Assembly: GCF_046630445.1 (NCBI RefSeq)
Contig: NC_092333.1
Span: 341,138,501-341,202,500, forward strand
Origin: Rutidosis leptorrhynchoides
Taxonomy: Eukaryota > Streptophyta > Magnoliopsida > Asterales > Asteraceae
Direction of reading: 5' to 3'
Length of the DNA stretch: 64,000 nucleotides
How positions within the stretch are numbered: position 1 is the first letter of the stretch; every line of letters begins with the position of its first letter. The notes beneath the pieces are model-generated. The model was not told the DNA's origin. It did no database searches and worked only from the letters and a program-made list of their open reading frames with translations. The position numbers and the translations under genes are program-made. Below are positions 8,884 to 25,589 of the stretch, in pieces.

Positions 8884-10862
8884 AATTACTTGATGACCCA
8901 TGATGAGGCCAAGCAATCAAATGAAGTTGTCTCAGGTACTTTCATGGTTAACTCTAATCCGGCAAGGATCCTATTTGATAGCGGTGCTAATTTATCGTTT
9001 GTTTCTCCAAGTTTTGTGTCTAAGCTTGATAAACTGCTAGCTAAGTTAAGTCATCCGGTGGAGGTGGAAATAGCGGATGGTAAGACGGTGCTAGGGGTTG
9101 ATGTGTGTAATGATTGTGATATTGTGTTTGGTTCCGAAACGTTTAAAATTGATCTTATCCCGATGACCTTGGGTGAATTTGATATTGTCGTTGGTATGGA
9201 TTAGCTCGATCGTTATAGAGCCGATATTGTATGCCATGAAAAATCTATTCGTGTGAAGACCCCAAGTGGGGGAGAGTTAATTATTCATGACAAGAGACGG
9301 AGAAGACTTGTACCGTTATGCACTTATGCACGGGCACGTCGTTTTCTTGTTTGTGGTGGCATGGCTTTCCTTGCTCATGTAGTTGATACTCGTGAAGAGC
9401 CACCATCCATTCGTGAAATTCCGGTGGTTAGTGAATTCGAAGACGTTTTTCCGGATGAATTACCGGGTGTTCCGACGGAAAGACAACTTGAATTTCGCAT
9501 TGAGTTAGTTCCGGGTGCTACTCCCATTGCTAAAACACCTTATCGTTTAGCACCAATGGAAATGCAAGAGTTGTTAAATCAAACCCAAGAATTACTTGAA
9601 AAGGGTTTTATTCGACCGAGTGCTTCTCCATGGGGCGCTCCAGTTTTATTTGTGAAGGAGAATGATGGTAGTATGCGGATGTGCATTGATTATCGGGAGT
9701 TGAACAAAGTGACGATCAAGAATCGTTATCCATTTCCTCGGATTGACGATTTGTTTGACCAACTCCAAGGTGCGACGTATTTCTCTAAAATCGACTTACG
9801 GTCCGGCTATCACTAAATGCGGGTCCGTGAGGAAGATATTGAGAAAATGGCCTTTCGAACGCGTTATGGGCATTTTGAGTTTGTAGTTATGCCTTTTGGT
9901 CTTACGAATGCACCGACGGCATTCATGGATCTTATGAACCGAGTATGCCAACCTATGTTGGACAAGTCGGTGATTGTGTTCATTGACGACATACTTGTCT
10001 ATTCGAAGAGTATGAAGGAACATGAACATCATTTGCGTGGTGTGTTGAAGACGTTGCGGAAGGAGAAATTGTATGCAAAATTCTCCAAATGTGAATTTTG
10101 GCTAAGAGAAGTTCAATTCCTTGGCCATATTGTGAACAAGGATGGTATTCAAGTAGATCCGGGGAAGATTGAGACGGTAAAAAGTTGGGGACGACCGACT
10201 ACGCCTACGGAAATCCGAAGTTTTCTCGGATTGGCCGGTTATTATCGTCGGTTTATCCAAGACTTTTCTGAAATCGCTTCTCCTTTAACGAAGTTGACGA
10301 GAAAGAACGCGAGATTTAATTGGGAGAACGAGCAAGAAATTTCTTTTCAATTGTTAAAAGAAAAATTATGTCAAGCTCCGGTGTTAGTGTTGCCGGAAGG
10401 TGTAGAAGACATGACGGTTTATTGTGACGCGTCTTTAAATGAGCTCGGGTGTGTTCTAATGCAAAGAGGTAAAGTCATCCCTTATGCCTCTCGACAATTA
10501 AAGGAACATGAAACGAGATATCCGACTCATGATCTCGAGTTGGCGGCGGTTGTTCATGCGTTGAAAATTTGGCGCCACTATTTGTATGGTGTCAAGTGTA
10601 CGATATATTCGAATCACAAGAGTTTGAAACATATTTTTGATCAAAGAGATTTGAATTATCGTCAACGTAGATGGATGGATGTGGTGAAAGACTATGATTG
10701 TGAAATCTTATATCATCCGGGCAAGGCGAATGTGGTCGCGGATGCATTAAGTAGGAAGAGTCAACATACGGCAATACGAGTAGGATCGTTACGCATGATT
10801 ATTACTAATGATTTTCTTGTAAAGCTCGGTGAGATACAAATTGAAGCTTTTTTAACAATAAA
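8884..10862 (+). pseudogene. Element A pol, part 1: protease, reverse transcriptase, RNase H
   Basis: One frame, interrupted by TAG at 9202 and TAA at 9814. Protease: LFDSGANLSFVS (active DSG) and DIVVGMD. The first stop falls where Trp is expected (GMDWL), the second where Gln is expected (SGYHQ). [38 protein letters not shown] and the active-site FIDDILVYS. Connection: [12 protein letters not shown]. RNase [25 protein letters not shown]; its third acidic position reads SNHKSL (Asn codon 10612-10614) where TDHKSL is usual. After 10860 the frame shifts. Protease, copying and RNA removal are the family functions; this copy is dead. Confidence 0.93.
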
Positions 10863-12259
10863 TATGAGGAACGAATCGTGGGGCAAACGGAGTCTATTAC
10901 CATAGGCCCGCACGGTTTGTTGTCTTTTCAAGGAAGAGTGTGGGTGCTTAAAATGGGTGATTACCGACGAGTGCTACTTGATGAAGCACATAAGTCAAAG
11001 TATTCCATTCACCCGGGCGTGATGAAAATGTATCTTGATTTGAAGAAAGAGTATTGGTGGCCGGGTATGAAACGTGATGTTGTAAAGTATGTTGAACAAT
11101 GTGTCACGTGTTTGCAAGTTAAGGCTAGCACCAAAAGCCGTATGGTAAGTTGCAACCGTTAGAAATTCCGAAATGGAAATGGGAGCACATTACCATGGAT
11201 TTCATTACAAAGTTACCAAAGAGGGCGAGAACCCAATTTCATACGATTTGGGTGATAGTTGATCGTTTGACGAAAAGTGCTTTGTTTCTTCCCATTCGGG
11301 AAGCGATATCGTCAGAGACTTTGGCTAAAATATTTATCAAGGAGGTAATATCGAGACATGGGGTTCCTATATCTATTATTTCGGATCGAGATACCCGTTT
11401 CACATCTCGGTTTTGGGAAAAGTTTCATGAAGATATGGGTACACAATTGAAATTGAGCACGGCGTACCATCCTCAAACAGACGGTCAAACTGAACGTACG
11501 AATCAAACTTTGGAGGATATGTTACGGGCGTGTATTATTGATTTCGGCTGTAGTTGGGATGAGCACTTATCATTGGTGAAATTCTCGTACAATAATAGTT
11601 ATCATACTAGTATCGGGATGCCACCTTATGAGATGCTTTATGGGCGGAGGTGTCGAACTCCGATTTGTTGGGGTGAAGTGGGACAAAGAGAAATCGGGAG
11701 TACCGATTTGGATTTGAAGACGAATAGCAAGATCGAGATGATTCGGACTCATTTGAAAAAGGCCCAAGATAGGCAAAAATCTTATGCCGATAAGCGTAGA
11801 CGAAAAATTGAGTTCCAAGAAGGTGACATGGTGATGCTTAAAGTTTCGCCATGGAAAGGTGTTATTCGGTTTCAAAAACGAGGAAAGTTAGCTCCTCGGT
11901 TTATTGGACCATTCAAGATTTTAGCTCGTGTTGGTGAAGTTGCGTATCGTTTTGAATTACCCGAAGAGCTTGCTGGGGTCCATAATACATTTCATGTTTC
12001 CCATCTCCGTAAGTGTCTTGCGGATTATTCTTCATGGATGCCATTAGACGAGATTGAGCTAAATAATAAGTTAGAGTATGTTGAGGAGTCGATTGCAATA
12101 CTCGATGAAAATGTTAAGAAATAAAGAGATGAGAACTTTTAAGGTTCAATGGCGTCGTAGTAAGGGTTCCGAGTTTACATGGGTATCCGAAGAGTTTGTT
12201 TTGGTGTATCTTCCTACTTGTCATGCGGCTTGGATTGCGAGGACGCAATCCGGTTCAAG
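10863..12259 (+). pseudogene. Element A pol, part 2: integrase and chromodomain-like tail
   Basis: Three frames in succession, with shifts near 10860, 11143 and 12114. The zinc-binding HHCC part includes EAHKSKYSIHPG and CVTCLQVKA. The catalytic core has TMDFITKL (first Asp), IISDRDTRF (second Asp) and DGQTERTNQTLED (Glu), all kept. Then come the conserved [31 protein letters not shown] and GPFKILARVG. The C-terminal piece (about 12112-12230) reads LRNKEMRTFKVQWRRSKGSE and FTWVSEE, a chromodomain-like fold of the type in Tekay-like chromoviruses. It would insert the cDNA into chromatin; frameshifts make it non-functional. Confidence 0.9.
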
Positions 12260-12288
12260 TGGGGGAAAGTTGTAAGATCCTGTTTTCT
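12260..12288 (+). promoter_or_regulatory. Polypurine tract and 18-bp stub of the 3' LTR of element A
   Basis: tGGGGGAAAGt (12260-12270) primes plus-strand synthesis and is followed by TGTAAGATCCTGTTTTCT (12271-12288), identical to the start of the 5' LTR. After 12288 identity with LTR A ends abruptly. Confidence 0.85.
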
Positions 12289-12348
12289 CTCCGAAGAATT
12301 AATCGCATAGTAGCGTTTTCGCGTTTCGGGCTTCGATCGGGCGTTCGG
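12289..12348 (+). repeat. Family-C LTR fragment, left part
   Basis: From ctccgaa onward this resembles the family-C LTRs at about 23690-23750 and 62785-62840 (ttttcgcgtttcggg, cgttcgg). It is joined directly to the 18-bp stub of LTR A. Both ends of the fragment are truncated. The copy is split by solo LTR D1 and resumes at 16222. Confidence 0.75.
12344..12348 (+). repeat. Target-site duplication TTCGG of solo LTR D1, left copy
   Basis: TTCGG just before TGTGATGAC; repeated at 16222-16226. Across the two copies the host sequence rejoins as cgttcgggccacaag, matching other family-C LTRs at this point. Confidence 0.85.
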
Positions 12349-12520
12349 TGTGATGACCCGGGAATTTCCGACCAAATTTAAATTTAATTTTATATGGTTT
12401 CGACATGATAAGCAAAGTTTATTTAATCGAATCTCAAAATCTTTGAACTGTTTACATGGATACATTTAAACCTTTGACCATCCACGACGATTCACGAACA
12501 ATTGTTTGTAAATAATTATG

Positions 12521-12609
<89 letters not shown>

Positions 12610-13988
12610 AATTGTAGAATTTATATACTAAATATAATTACAAGTTAATTATAGTTGTTATATTATTATTACAGTCATTATTATTACTATTAATAATTAT
12701 ATATGTACTATTAATATTATTAAATAAATTTAATACATTTGATTTGATATATTATTATTATTATTAGTATTATTCTTATTATTAATAATATTAGTATAAT
12801 TAGTATTATTGTTAATAACAATATTATTGCTATACAATTATGATATTGTTATCATTATCATTAAAACTATTATTATTACTATTATATCATTATAAATTTG
12901 TATTATTATTATGTATAATAGTAAGAGTACTATTAGTATAGTTATATTTATATTCATTAATAATATTAATTATAATCTATAAAAATAAATATATAAATAT
13001 AATAGATATACATATATAGAGATAGATATATACAGATATATATAATATATATATATATACATACGCTGTTATATATATAGAAATATAGAAAATCAGTATT
13101 AATTCTATTTAAATTATTAATATAATTATAATTATTAATTAATATTATTATTTATATAAAATCACAAGAATTATAATGTAATTCTGTGTCACGTATCCAT
13201 CCTACTTTAATCTATTTTATTTTTGTCCCTAAATCTGATACACAAATGAATCTGAGTCCAGATATATCCAAATTCAGTTAGAGGTCACGACTCATTTTTT
13301 TATTTTATTATTTTATTTTATTTTTTCTGAATTATTCAAGCTGTCAAGGAAGACTTTTATAAAACGTAGTAGAATCCAGTTGTAAAGGTTAACAAATGAC
13401 TTCACATTATCAGTTATAAATTACAAACACTCTTAATATATCTCAATGAATCGAATTGAAACAGAAAGAGTTGAAGAACACAGCTTATGCTCTGTTCTTC
13501 ATTTATTTTTGTCAACACTCGAATCCTAATCAAATTTGAAAATGTATTAAAGCCAAGATGTTAGAAATCTTGTATTCAAATTAACTGGAAAGTTTCAAAG
13601 TCCAAATTTCTTATCGAGTTCCAATTCTTGAGTCAAACTTTAATTTCTAAAAAGTCAAAAAATGTTCTATGATCGAATTGAAGTTGTAATTGTTGCTTCT
13701 AGAAAAATTGTTGATTCATAAAGTTTCTAATGATAATCTAACATCTTTTTCATGTTGGAGTCATGGTCTAAAACGTCCTCAAAATTTAAAATCAAATGAT
13801 GAGTTGTTCATCGTGGGTTCTTTCTGTTACAGCTCGACCTTATCCTCCTCTTTTAAATTAATTCAATCACTCTTTGAGTAACGTTTCTGTGTAAAATCCA
13901 CAATATATTGTAGCTGTTATGATTTGTGTTTGGATTACAATCGATTGAATCGATTTGAATTTTGAGAAGAAGGAAGAAGATGAAGTCA

Positions 13989-15919
<1,931 letters not shown>

Positions 15920-16221
15920 GTACGAAAGAAATCTTCCACTGTGCATTTGCTCATCTTAGAGATATTACTTGGAGTCATTCATGACATATTTCAAAAGACG
16001 TTGCATTCGAGTCATTGAGTTCATCAAGAATATTATCAAGTCATTTATAGTTTAGATATATTATGAAATGGTATGCATGCCTGTCAACTTTCAATGAAAT
16101 GAAAGTTTGTCTTTTAAAAACGAATGCAATGTTTGTAAAATGTATCATATAGAGGTCAAGTACCTCACGATGTAACCAAATGTAACGTATTCGTCCCGAT
16201 GGATTAGGATGGGGCGTTAAA

Positions 16222-16607
16222 TTCGGGCCACAAGCAATTTATCAAATAACAAAATTGGGCTATGTGGGCCCCACCCCACTCATTTGTTCGGCCGAACCCT
16301 CATGGGAACAGGGTATAGGCTCACTTGCTTCCCATTTGTGATTTTATCATTTCATTTCACTAAACTTTCCCTAAACCTAATTTTTATTTTTCTCTCATCC
16401 TTCTCCTCTCCCTCCCTCATAGCCGCCACCATCTACCACCATTAACATCATCATCTTCATCAATTAAAAGCTTGGATCAAAGGGCTTCTTGTATAATCGG
16501 ATTCTACTCTTCGTTCTCTACGCGACTACATCATTTGATTCTTGATTAGGGTATAAACCTTAACCCTAACTTTTGATTTGTACATTATTTTTCTTTTTTT
16601 GATGATT
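16222..16607 (+). repeat. Family-C LTR fragment, right part
   Basis: Resumes with ttcgggccacaagcaattt, then the C-family leader: a pyrimidine-rich run, caccaacatcatcatc-like tract, ctctacgcga and gattagggtataaacc. It matches the C LTRs at about 23750-24120 and 54050-54410 and stops near 16607. Its first five bases are the right copy of the D1 target-site duplication. Confidence 0.8.
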
Positions 16608-17358
16608 AACAAGATTGAAGGTACGCGCTACGCGGCTAAATATTATTGATAAAAATTAGACAAATATAAGGGTTTGAAAAAAAAAAGTAAACAGTTCAAA
16701 ATTAACCTTCAGAGGTTATAGTCATTCATTAGAAGTGGCATACCCATCGGAAATCGTTTACCATAATTTACATCATCAATAACCTAAGTACTACAAGTTT
16801 AATGTCTAACCATCAAAAGACAAACACACTAGGTCAATAGATATATAAAAAAACTTCTAATAATTCTGCATATGGTGCTGAAAATGTGCAGAATCTTAAG
16901 GCTTGCATTGCTAAACAGATCAATCACATAAGCTCATTAAAGTCGGAACGTCATCCCATGCAACGCAGAACCTGGTTTCAGTACGCTCAAAACTTCAATC
17001 ATCTTCGATCATTTGTATTACTACTACTACTTTATGCATTATTTAACAAAGGGAATGAAAACACGATGTAAATATGCATAGCAGATGTAAACATTAATAA
17101 GTTGAAAATGGATAGAAAGGGTTTTAAAGAACCTGCTAAGGAAATACAAAGCGTGACCCAGTTGAAGTTTCTTAGCAACAACTTGCCATTTTCTACTTCA
17201 CCACTTTTAGAGACAAACATAAAAGACAATGACTTTATATAACAATTATTTTAACAAATATGACATCTAAAGCCCTAGATAAGAAGAGTGTGAATTTTAA
17301 AAATTATCTCATACACAAAAACAACCCATCACTTTATCTTGTTGGTCAACATTTTAAT
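16608..17358. other. Unassigned sequence, possible host-gene debris
   Basis: This 750-bp stretch matches no repeat in the window and has a less repetitive composition. On the minus strand a short open stretch (about 17229-17140, reading SGEVENGKLLLRNFNWVTLC) is followed by a G|GT-like site, and another (about 16990-16930) reads AWDDVPTLMSL. I do not recognise a protein. It could be a gene fragment or unidentified transposon. Confidence 0.3.
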
Positions 17359-19196
<1,838 letters not shown>

Positions 19197-19198
19197 GT

Positions 19199-19210
19199 TG
19201 GTATCAGAGC
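19199..19210 (+). promoter_or_regulatory. Primer binding site of element E
   Basis: TGGTATCAGAGC two bases after the LTR end gttaca; tRNA-Met-i type. Confidence 0.93.
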
Positions 19211-19324
19211 ATTGGTCATAGAAAACTAGAATTTGCATTAGTGTGTCTAACCGGTAGTTGTTAGGATGCGTTAGTGAGTCTAGACTTTGACCGTATGTGT
19301 TTATTTTAAATTTTACTTATCATT

Positions 19325-19815
19325 TGTTGTCGGAAAATTTCAACTTATTTTTAAGTCAATTCTCTATATGATTGAATGCTTTCGAATCGATAAGCAAACT
19401 TGTTATTATGAATCTCAAAGTTTTGAAAGGTTTTATGAAGTCATTTTATGTGACTAAATTATATTCTAATATTCCTATATTATTTATTAAATAAAAAGGT
19501 GTGACTATGTGTTTGTACGTTCCTACGTATAACGATTTTATTCGATGAATCGTCTCAGTTTCCAAACCAACGATTAGACTTTCGAGATTTCCAAATTCGA
19601 ATTATTTTAATTCGATATTCCGATGTCGTATGAGTTAATAAAATATTCCTATGTTTTATTTCTTAAATTATTATTCTTCTCGCGTATTTAATTTTCGTAG
19701 CGGTATTTTTCTCGGATCACGCTCGTTTAATCGTCGGGCCAATTTATAAAAATCAAATTCTGATGAGTGGGCCATCTAGGCCATGTTGGCTGAAATTCTC
19801 ATGGATAACCCAGAT
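19325..19815 (+). repeat. LTR fragment embedded in the leader of E
   Basis: Begins tcggaaaatttcaacttattttt, like the LTR start at 26941, and continues with a U3-like stretch (acgttcctacgta, ccaaaccaacgattag, tcgtcgggcc) resembling D/C-type LTR starts. It stops abruptly near 19815. The leader then resumes (gggtgcattaaagtctagtctacag), as in C2 at 56969-56990. Both ends are incomplete, so this is a rearrangement, not a clean solo LTR. Confidence 0.55.
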
Positions 19816-22800
19816 TTATAGGGTGCATTAAAGTCTAGTCTACAGCCTGACCTATAGCTTTAGAACATTATTATTTGCATCATACATATGCATATATTTT
19901 ATTCTGTCACTCCGAGAGGAACTCCCATTGGGATTCACAATATACTATAACTCACGCGCATTATCTTTATAAGATCACCTCGATTGGTGAAACCGAGGGA
20001 TGTCACTCATAATTTCTAAAATTATTGACATTCCTATGTCATCTATCCCGGTTTTGTGTATTACGTATGTATTACATAAAATGTCATCCCTGACTTTTGA
20101 AATTTCTATGTTTGTTAATACTTATACTCAAACGTATATAACTCCCTGTTATATTACGTACCTATGTGCCCTTATGTCTTTGTGCATCGGTTTGCGAACC
20201 AGAAAATGTCATTATTGACTCATAAAGATTCTCGATAACTCAAAGACATTATAATGTCATCACTATTCATATTCGTTACTTTCAAAAATCTTTGCTTTCT
20301 CATTACTTTTGATCAATGAACTTTCTTGACGGGTGGCTTCTACGAAACTCAAGAATGGAAGGGTTTGGATTACCGGTTTAAAGGATCCTATAGCTCAAGC
20401 CCCTAGACCTGAATAGGCCATCATGAATTGAAAGTCTTTAATTGAAAGATTATCAGATTACATACTTATCATTTTTTTTATCTCGACACGTCATACTGCA
20501 ATTATTGCATAAATGGAGTATAGACAAATCATATCTTATCATATCTATCCCAATAGACTTTGTCTAACACTTTTCCTAAATTTCCTCCGTAAATTACAGA
20601 AATCGTTTTGCTATATATACGTATTCAAGGAGACGAATATATCATCCGGTATCCAACACCCATTTCATACCAAACCCTATTCCAAACACATAATATGGAT
20701 TTTTCGAACTCCTCGAGCTCCAATGGCAGCGTAACCGGAACGAACGAACCAATTAGCCATCATCAATTCTGGATGAATTGGTGATGGGTCCGTAATTGAC
20801 TCAATCAATGGAGACAAGAAGAAGGAGATCCCTTCCACCAACCGAATTCACCTCTTGGCGAAGAACCTGAAGCACTTACCGGCGAACCAATCCGGAACAC
20901 CATTTTCACCCTCATTTCCAGGATATCCCGTCACGAGTATATAATATCTAGAATTCTAGATCTTATTCATCCACTCGTCCTAACTGCCAATCATCCCGGA
21001 ATAATAGAAGAAGTCAACGAGCTTCGCGCTCAAGTAGAAGCTCTGAAGAATATGGTGCAAAATCTAAGAGCATTAGCAGCATAACCAGCACCGAAAGCAC
21101 CACCAGCATCACCACCAACAGCATCAGTACCACCAACATCACCAGCATCGTAAACACTGAAAGCACCAACAGCATCACAAGCTCGGCAAACTCTGAAATC
21201 ACTGAAGACAGCAACACCACAGTCACCAATGAATATTAGTAATAACGAGTTAAGATGTATTGACTCATTCTTCCTGAAGAATTATATATGTATACATTAT
21301 ATATATGGTTTGGAACAATAATAAATCTTTTTCGTACTAAGCTATTATGTGTAAATCTTAACTAGTAAATACTACTTGGTTAATTCATATCACTAATATG
21401 CTATGATGTACATCCTTCGTTAACGACTTAACAATCGTTAACTACAATCTCTGTTTCAACTCAATGAATTCCATTTCATAATAAACCAAGTGTATTATTC
21501 GAATACATGTTTGATTGTATACTTTCATTTTTTGATGTACTCGAAACTTTCTAGGAAACATCATTTGTGCCTTGCGAAGTTCACAAGAATTCCACGAGCA
21601 CCAACATCATATACCGAGGCATATCAATATCAATAACAATGAATGATGAAGTATTAATTCATAACTTCATTAGCAAAATATTCCGCAACGATTATGTAAT
21701 CTCTAAGGTTTTGGAGATTATTTATTCTCATTCCAACCGTAAATCAAATGAGTTTAATATTATATTAACTCATTAAATCCATGATTACATCTGAAGGAAA
21801 ATATATATGTACGTATATTTTCATAATGATTGTAATTAAATATTCTGTTGTACAAATTGTTGATGGTGAAAATATTTTAACGGGTAGGTAATACCCGAGA
21901 GATATTTAGATTTTACATTAATATGTTACACCGTACATTCTTCAATTCTGATTCAACAGTCATTAACTATACCACTTACATCTACAAATATATGTAACTG
22001 TTCACCAAAGAACAATCATTTCATACAAATCCAATTACATATAACAGATGACATCACTCTTAGATCCCTACGTCTTTTAAAGCTATACTTTGACTTCAAA
22101 ACTGTGCTAGAACATCCCATCTATTCATAAAACCCAGAAAAATATTCATATCGTTCAAAATTCTAGAACATCATATGTATATTGACGATTACCATCTGCG
22201 TTCAAACTCTTTAAAATTCTTGAACACACCTCGGATTGATAACCAATGATTCAGATATGTTAACATTGTGAATGCTGATGAAGTAGCAAAAACTATAGAT
22301 GGTCTTAATGGCCAAAAGCTTGATAATAAAGAAGGGTGTGTTGGAGACTGTGGAAAAATCACAAGGACTAAATCCGACTTCAAAGAATCCAAATGATTCA
22401 GTATCTGCTGAAGTCATTAACGAATACCTTGCTCCTGACTCTAAACCTTTACAGACAAATCTTCTTGATCATCCTTCGATATTAAAAATTCTAAGATATC
22501 ATCGTATCTTTCATTATAAATATCCTCGATATTTCTGAAGATATTTTCATAACTATTCTTATCTGAAATCATTTATCTCCTCGCGTTATCTGTATTACAT
22601 CATAAAGGAAACTGTTTAGTTTCTATATTCTGTAAACCTTCGAGTTTAAATTATGAATGTTTTTGAAGTAGTGTTGGGAATTGAAGCATGAATTAGTATA
22701 ATATAATGACGTTGGGCCAACGTGATTATATTACAGTAAGTCATGCTGAGTTTATAATGGAACGTGATAAAGGTTCACAGATCATACCCTCATCATGAAC

Positions 22801-23361
22801 CATGTTACATAACTCTTTCATTCTATTTAACCTCTAAACATATCAAGAAAATATTTTTCTTGATGATTCGGTCTTTTCTGGATATTCTGGTAATTTGACA
22901 AATTAAATCGTGCTATTACCTTTCCTTCTGCTTTGTATATTATGATCATTCGAAACTCCATACCTACGAATTCTGGACCATTATTCGCTTGACTTGAAGT
23001 CGGGAAGGAAAAACAAACGCATGGAGCTCCGAAATATAAAGGAAAATATAAAACCCGATAACAACACCGAAATTACAAACCGTGTATATCAATGCGTATA
23101 GCAATATAAATACATGGGAGAACTAAAAACACTATAAATCCAAGATCATAGTAAAAGTAAACTGACTCTTCCGGCGACAAATGAAAAAGAAGAACGATAG
23201 ATATAAAAGTCAGGACTATATCCAGAATTAGAACTGGATGAAGCATATTGACGAATCTTTTGGAAGTATGAATTGAGGAAGAAAGTATAGAAGTGGTGAA
23301 GATAATGAAATGGAAGAACCTAATTTATAGCGAAATTCCAGGCACCACAGTCGAGGCAATT
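19816..23361 (+). other. Interior of element E, left part, no pol
   Basis: The leader-like motif gtgcattaaagtctagtctacag opens it. A decayed coiled-coil ORF lies at 20695-21237. The rest is AT-rich, without RT, protease or integrase motifs in any frame I read. A short block at 21880-21905 (acgggtaggtaatacccga) resembles the element's own pre-PPT sequence (acgggtaggtac at 26920), hinting at internal duplication or an older element end. Short open frames here have no domains. Confidence 0.6.
20695..21237 (+). pseudogene. Decayed coiled-coil ORF of element E
   Basis: ATG at 20695 gives MDFSNSSSSNGSVTGTNEP, then stops and a frame change. The main open part reads EEPEALTGEPIRNTIFTLIS, then HPGIIEEVNELRAQVEALKN with heptad spacing, then an Ala/Pro/Ser-rich low-complexity tail with stops. 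A Ser-rich N-terminus, coiled coil and position after the leader parallel the extra upstream ORFs of B (46354) and C2 (57095), though I see no confident residue alignment. It may be the only protein E ever encoded. Confidence 0.5.
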
Positions 23362-25343
23362 TGTCACGACCCTACTTTTTCCGTTATCTTTTATCGTTAA
23401 TTATTTAACGACCGTTAACTATTATTTGTGCTACGTCATTTCTATGGCCTATATTATTATATTAATAATAATATATTAATTATTAAATGTTATGTGAATA
23501 ATTGTATTCATATTTTAATTTATACGTTTCTACGTGTCGCGGATTTCTATCCGGCGAATCTTTTCGGTTTTTAAACCAACGGTCGCGTTTTTGGGATATT
23601 TAAATCCTAAATATTTTAAATATGATATTTTAAGATCATATTATTATATATAGTATTTATATTTATTTTTCGTCGCGCGTTTGTTATCTTTCCGAATTTA
23701 TAATCGCGTAAGTGTGTTTTCGCGTTTCGGGACTCGTTCGAGCTTTCGGGCCACAAGGAATTAATCATTTAAAAAAATGGCCCACTAAGAGGCCCATCCC
23801 TCCCCATATTCAGCCGACCCATTTGAAGGGGGGAAGCCTTACACTTGTTTCCCATTTTTTTTACAATTCTAAAACATTTACAATTTATCACTTAAACCTA
23901 ATTACTATTTTTGCTCTCCTTCTCCTTTTTCCCTTCCTCTTGCTGTCGCCACCAACACCATACATCATCATCTTCATCATTTTTCAAGCTTGGATCAAGA
24001 GTTCATTAGTATAAACGTGTTCCTCATTCCGTTCTCTACGCGATAACACCAATTGTTTCTCGATTAGGGTATAAACCCTAACCCTAGAACTTTCAAATTT
24101 TCATTTATTTTCTGTATTTTGATGATTATTTAGTAGTATGATGTTTGTGGATTATTGTAATGATGTTTGTATGCATAGAAATACTCATAATCACATGTTT
24201 TCGGTTTGTTAAATTCTGGACAGCAGCTTTTTCGTGTGTTTCTGATATTTTAACTGATGTTGATCAAAAAATAAAGTATATAAATGAGTTCCTCTCATCA
24301 AGACATTAATTTTAGACTCCGGATTCATGTCGTTTCGATTCCCGGAACCCTAATTATGATCAAAATGGTATTTTGTTAAGATTGAAATGTGATTTTGGTA
24401 TGAACCAGGTTTGGTCCGACTTTGTGACCATATTTGGTGACTTTAGGGTGTGTTAGTGTGTTAGGACTGATGGTGGGGCGAACTTTCATGTTAGGGTCAT
24501 CTCAATCCGAGCCACGAATCACCCGTTACTTCTAAAACACGTTTTTGATTGAATTGAAGTTGCAAGTAGTGTGTTGGCTGTACATCACGACTTGTGGACT
24601 ATTATTGGGGTGTTCTTGAGTGTACCAAAGTGTCGGGTGGTTTGCTTAGGCGGAGATATATGTAAGGCTCGCCGAAAATCGACACCCGGGGCTCAGGATA
24701 CGACCCGATGAACTTTTAATTTAAAACTTATGATTAATTATGAAACTTATGATATAAATAATGGATTTCATTATCATTTAATTACTTATGATAAAAAAAA
24801 GTAATTATTATTATTTACAACTTATGATATATATATTTATTATATCATTTAATTAATATTTATGATTTAATTAACTTTTTAATTAAACATATGATTAATA
24901 ATACCTCATTATTAATGGAAAAATACTTATGATAACTATTAAACTTATATTATGAGATTATTATAATAAGACTTATAATAAGGATTAAATAATTATTTAA
25001 TTATTATAAGACTTAGTTATTATTTAATTATAATTAAATTATTAAATACTTATGATTTAATAATTATAATTAGAAACTTATGATATGATTAATAATTCAT
25101 TATTAATTAATAATACTTATGATATGATTTAAAATTTATTATTAATTAATAATATTTATATTTTGACTAATATTTAATTAATTAAATACTTATGTTATAT
25201 TAATTATATCATTTAAACTTATATTAACTTTAATAATTCATTTTAATTTAAGTAAACTTATGTTATGACATAATTAGACATATTTAACTTTAATAAACGT
25301 TATAACTTATATTATTATTATAATTTACACTTTTAAAATTAAC

Positions 25344-25419
25344 GTTGACTATGTTTGACCAAGGTTGACTTTTGAGTTGACTTTCGGTTGACTTTGACTT
25401 TCAGTTGACTTTTGTTGAC
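25344..25419 (+). promoter_or_regulatory. TTGAC (W-box-like) cluster in LTR C1
   Basis: Eight TTGAC cores in about 75 bp, several TTGACT/TTGACC. W boxes bind WRKY factors. It lies well downstream of the leader start, within the putative intron. The same cluster is in C2 (55619-55696) and a longer one in both B LTRs. Confidence 0.5.
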
Positions 25420-25455
25420 TTTCTAATTAAGGAAACTTTTCTAGCTTATAAACTT

Positions 25456-25589
25456 TCCAAAAATAGAAACTTTCCAAAAATAGAAACTTTCCAAAAATAG
25501 AAACTTTCCAAAAATAGAAACTTTCCAAAAATAGAAACTTTCCAAAAATGAAAACCTGCTAAAAATAGAAACTTTCTAAAAATAGAAAG
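25456..25589. repeat. 17-bp minisatellite in LTR C1
   Basis: About eight units of aaactttccaaaaatag, the last few diverged. The counterpart in C2 (about 55727-55880) has a different set of variant units, so the array has turned over since the copies split. Confidence 0.85.

Larger units (their letters stand above)
5463..12288 (+). mobile_element. Element A: decayed Ty3/gypsy (chromovirus-like) LTR retrotransposon
   Basis: Order: 5' LTR (5463-7498), PBS (7501-7512), leader with a TA microsatellite, gag (7962-8883), protease, RT, RNase H, integrase with C-terminal tail (to about 12240), polypurine tract (12260-12270) and the first 18 bases of a 3' LTR (12271-12288). The domain order PR-RT-RH-IN defines Ty3/gypsy. 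The tail resembles the chromodomain-type end of Tekay-like chromoviruses. It is inactive: at least three nonsense codons, at least four frameshifts and a gag deletion. It lacks the PPT-side palindrome shared by B, C and E and has a different polypurine tract, so it is a separate family. Confidence 0.9.

Noticed and set aside
21014-21229. Hydrophobic minus-strand frame (VMLVVLSV...)
   Set aside because: It is the complement of the Ala/Pro/Ser low-complexity tail of the decayed E ORF.
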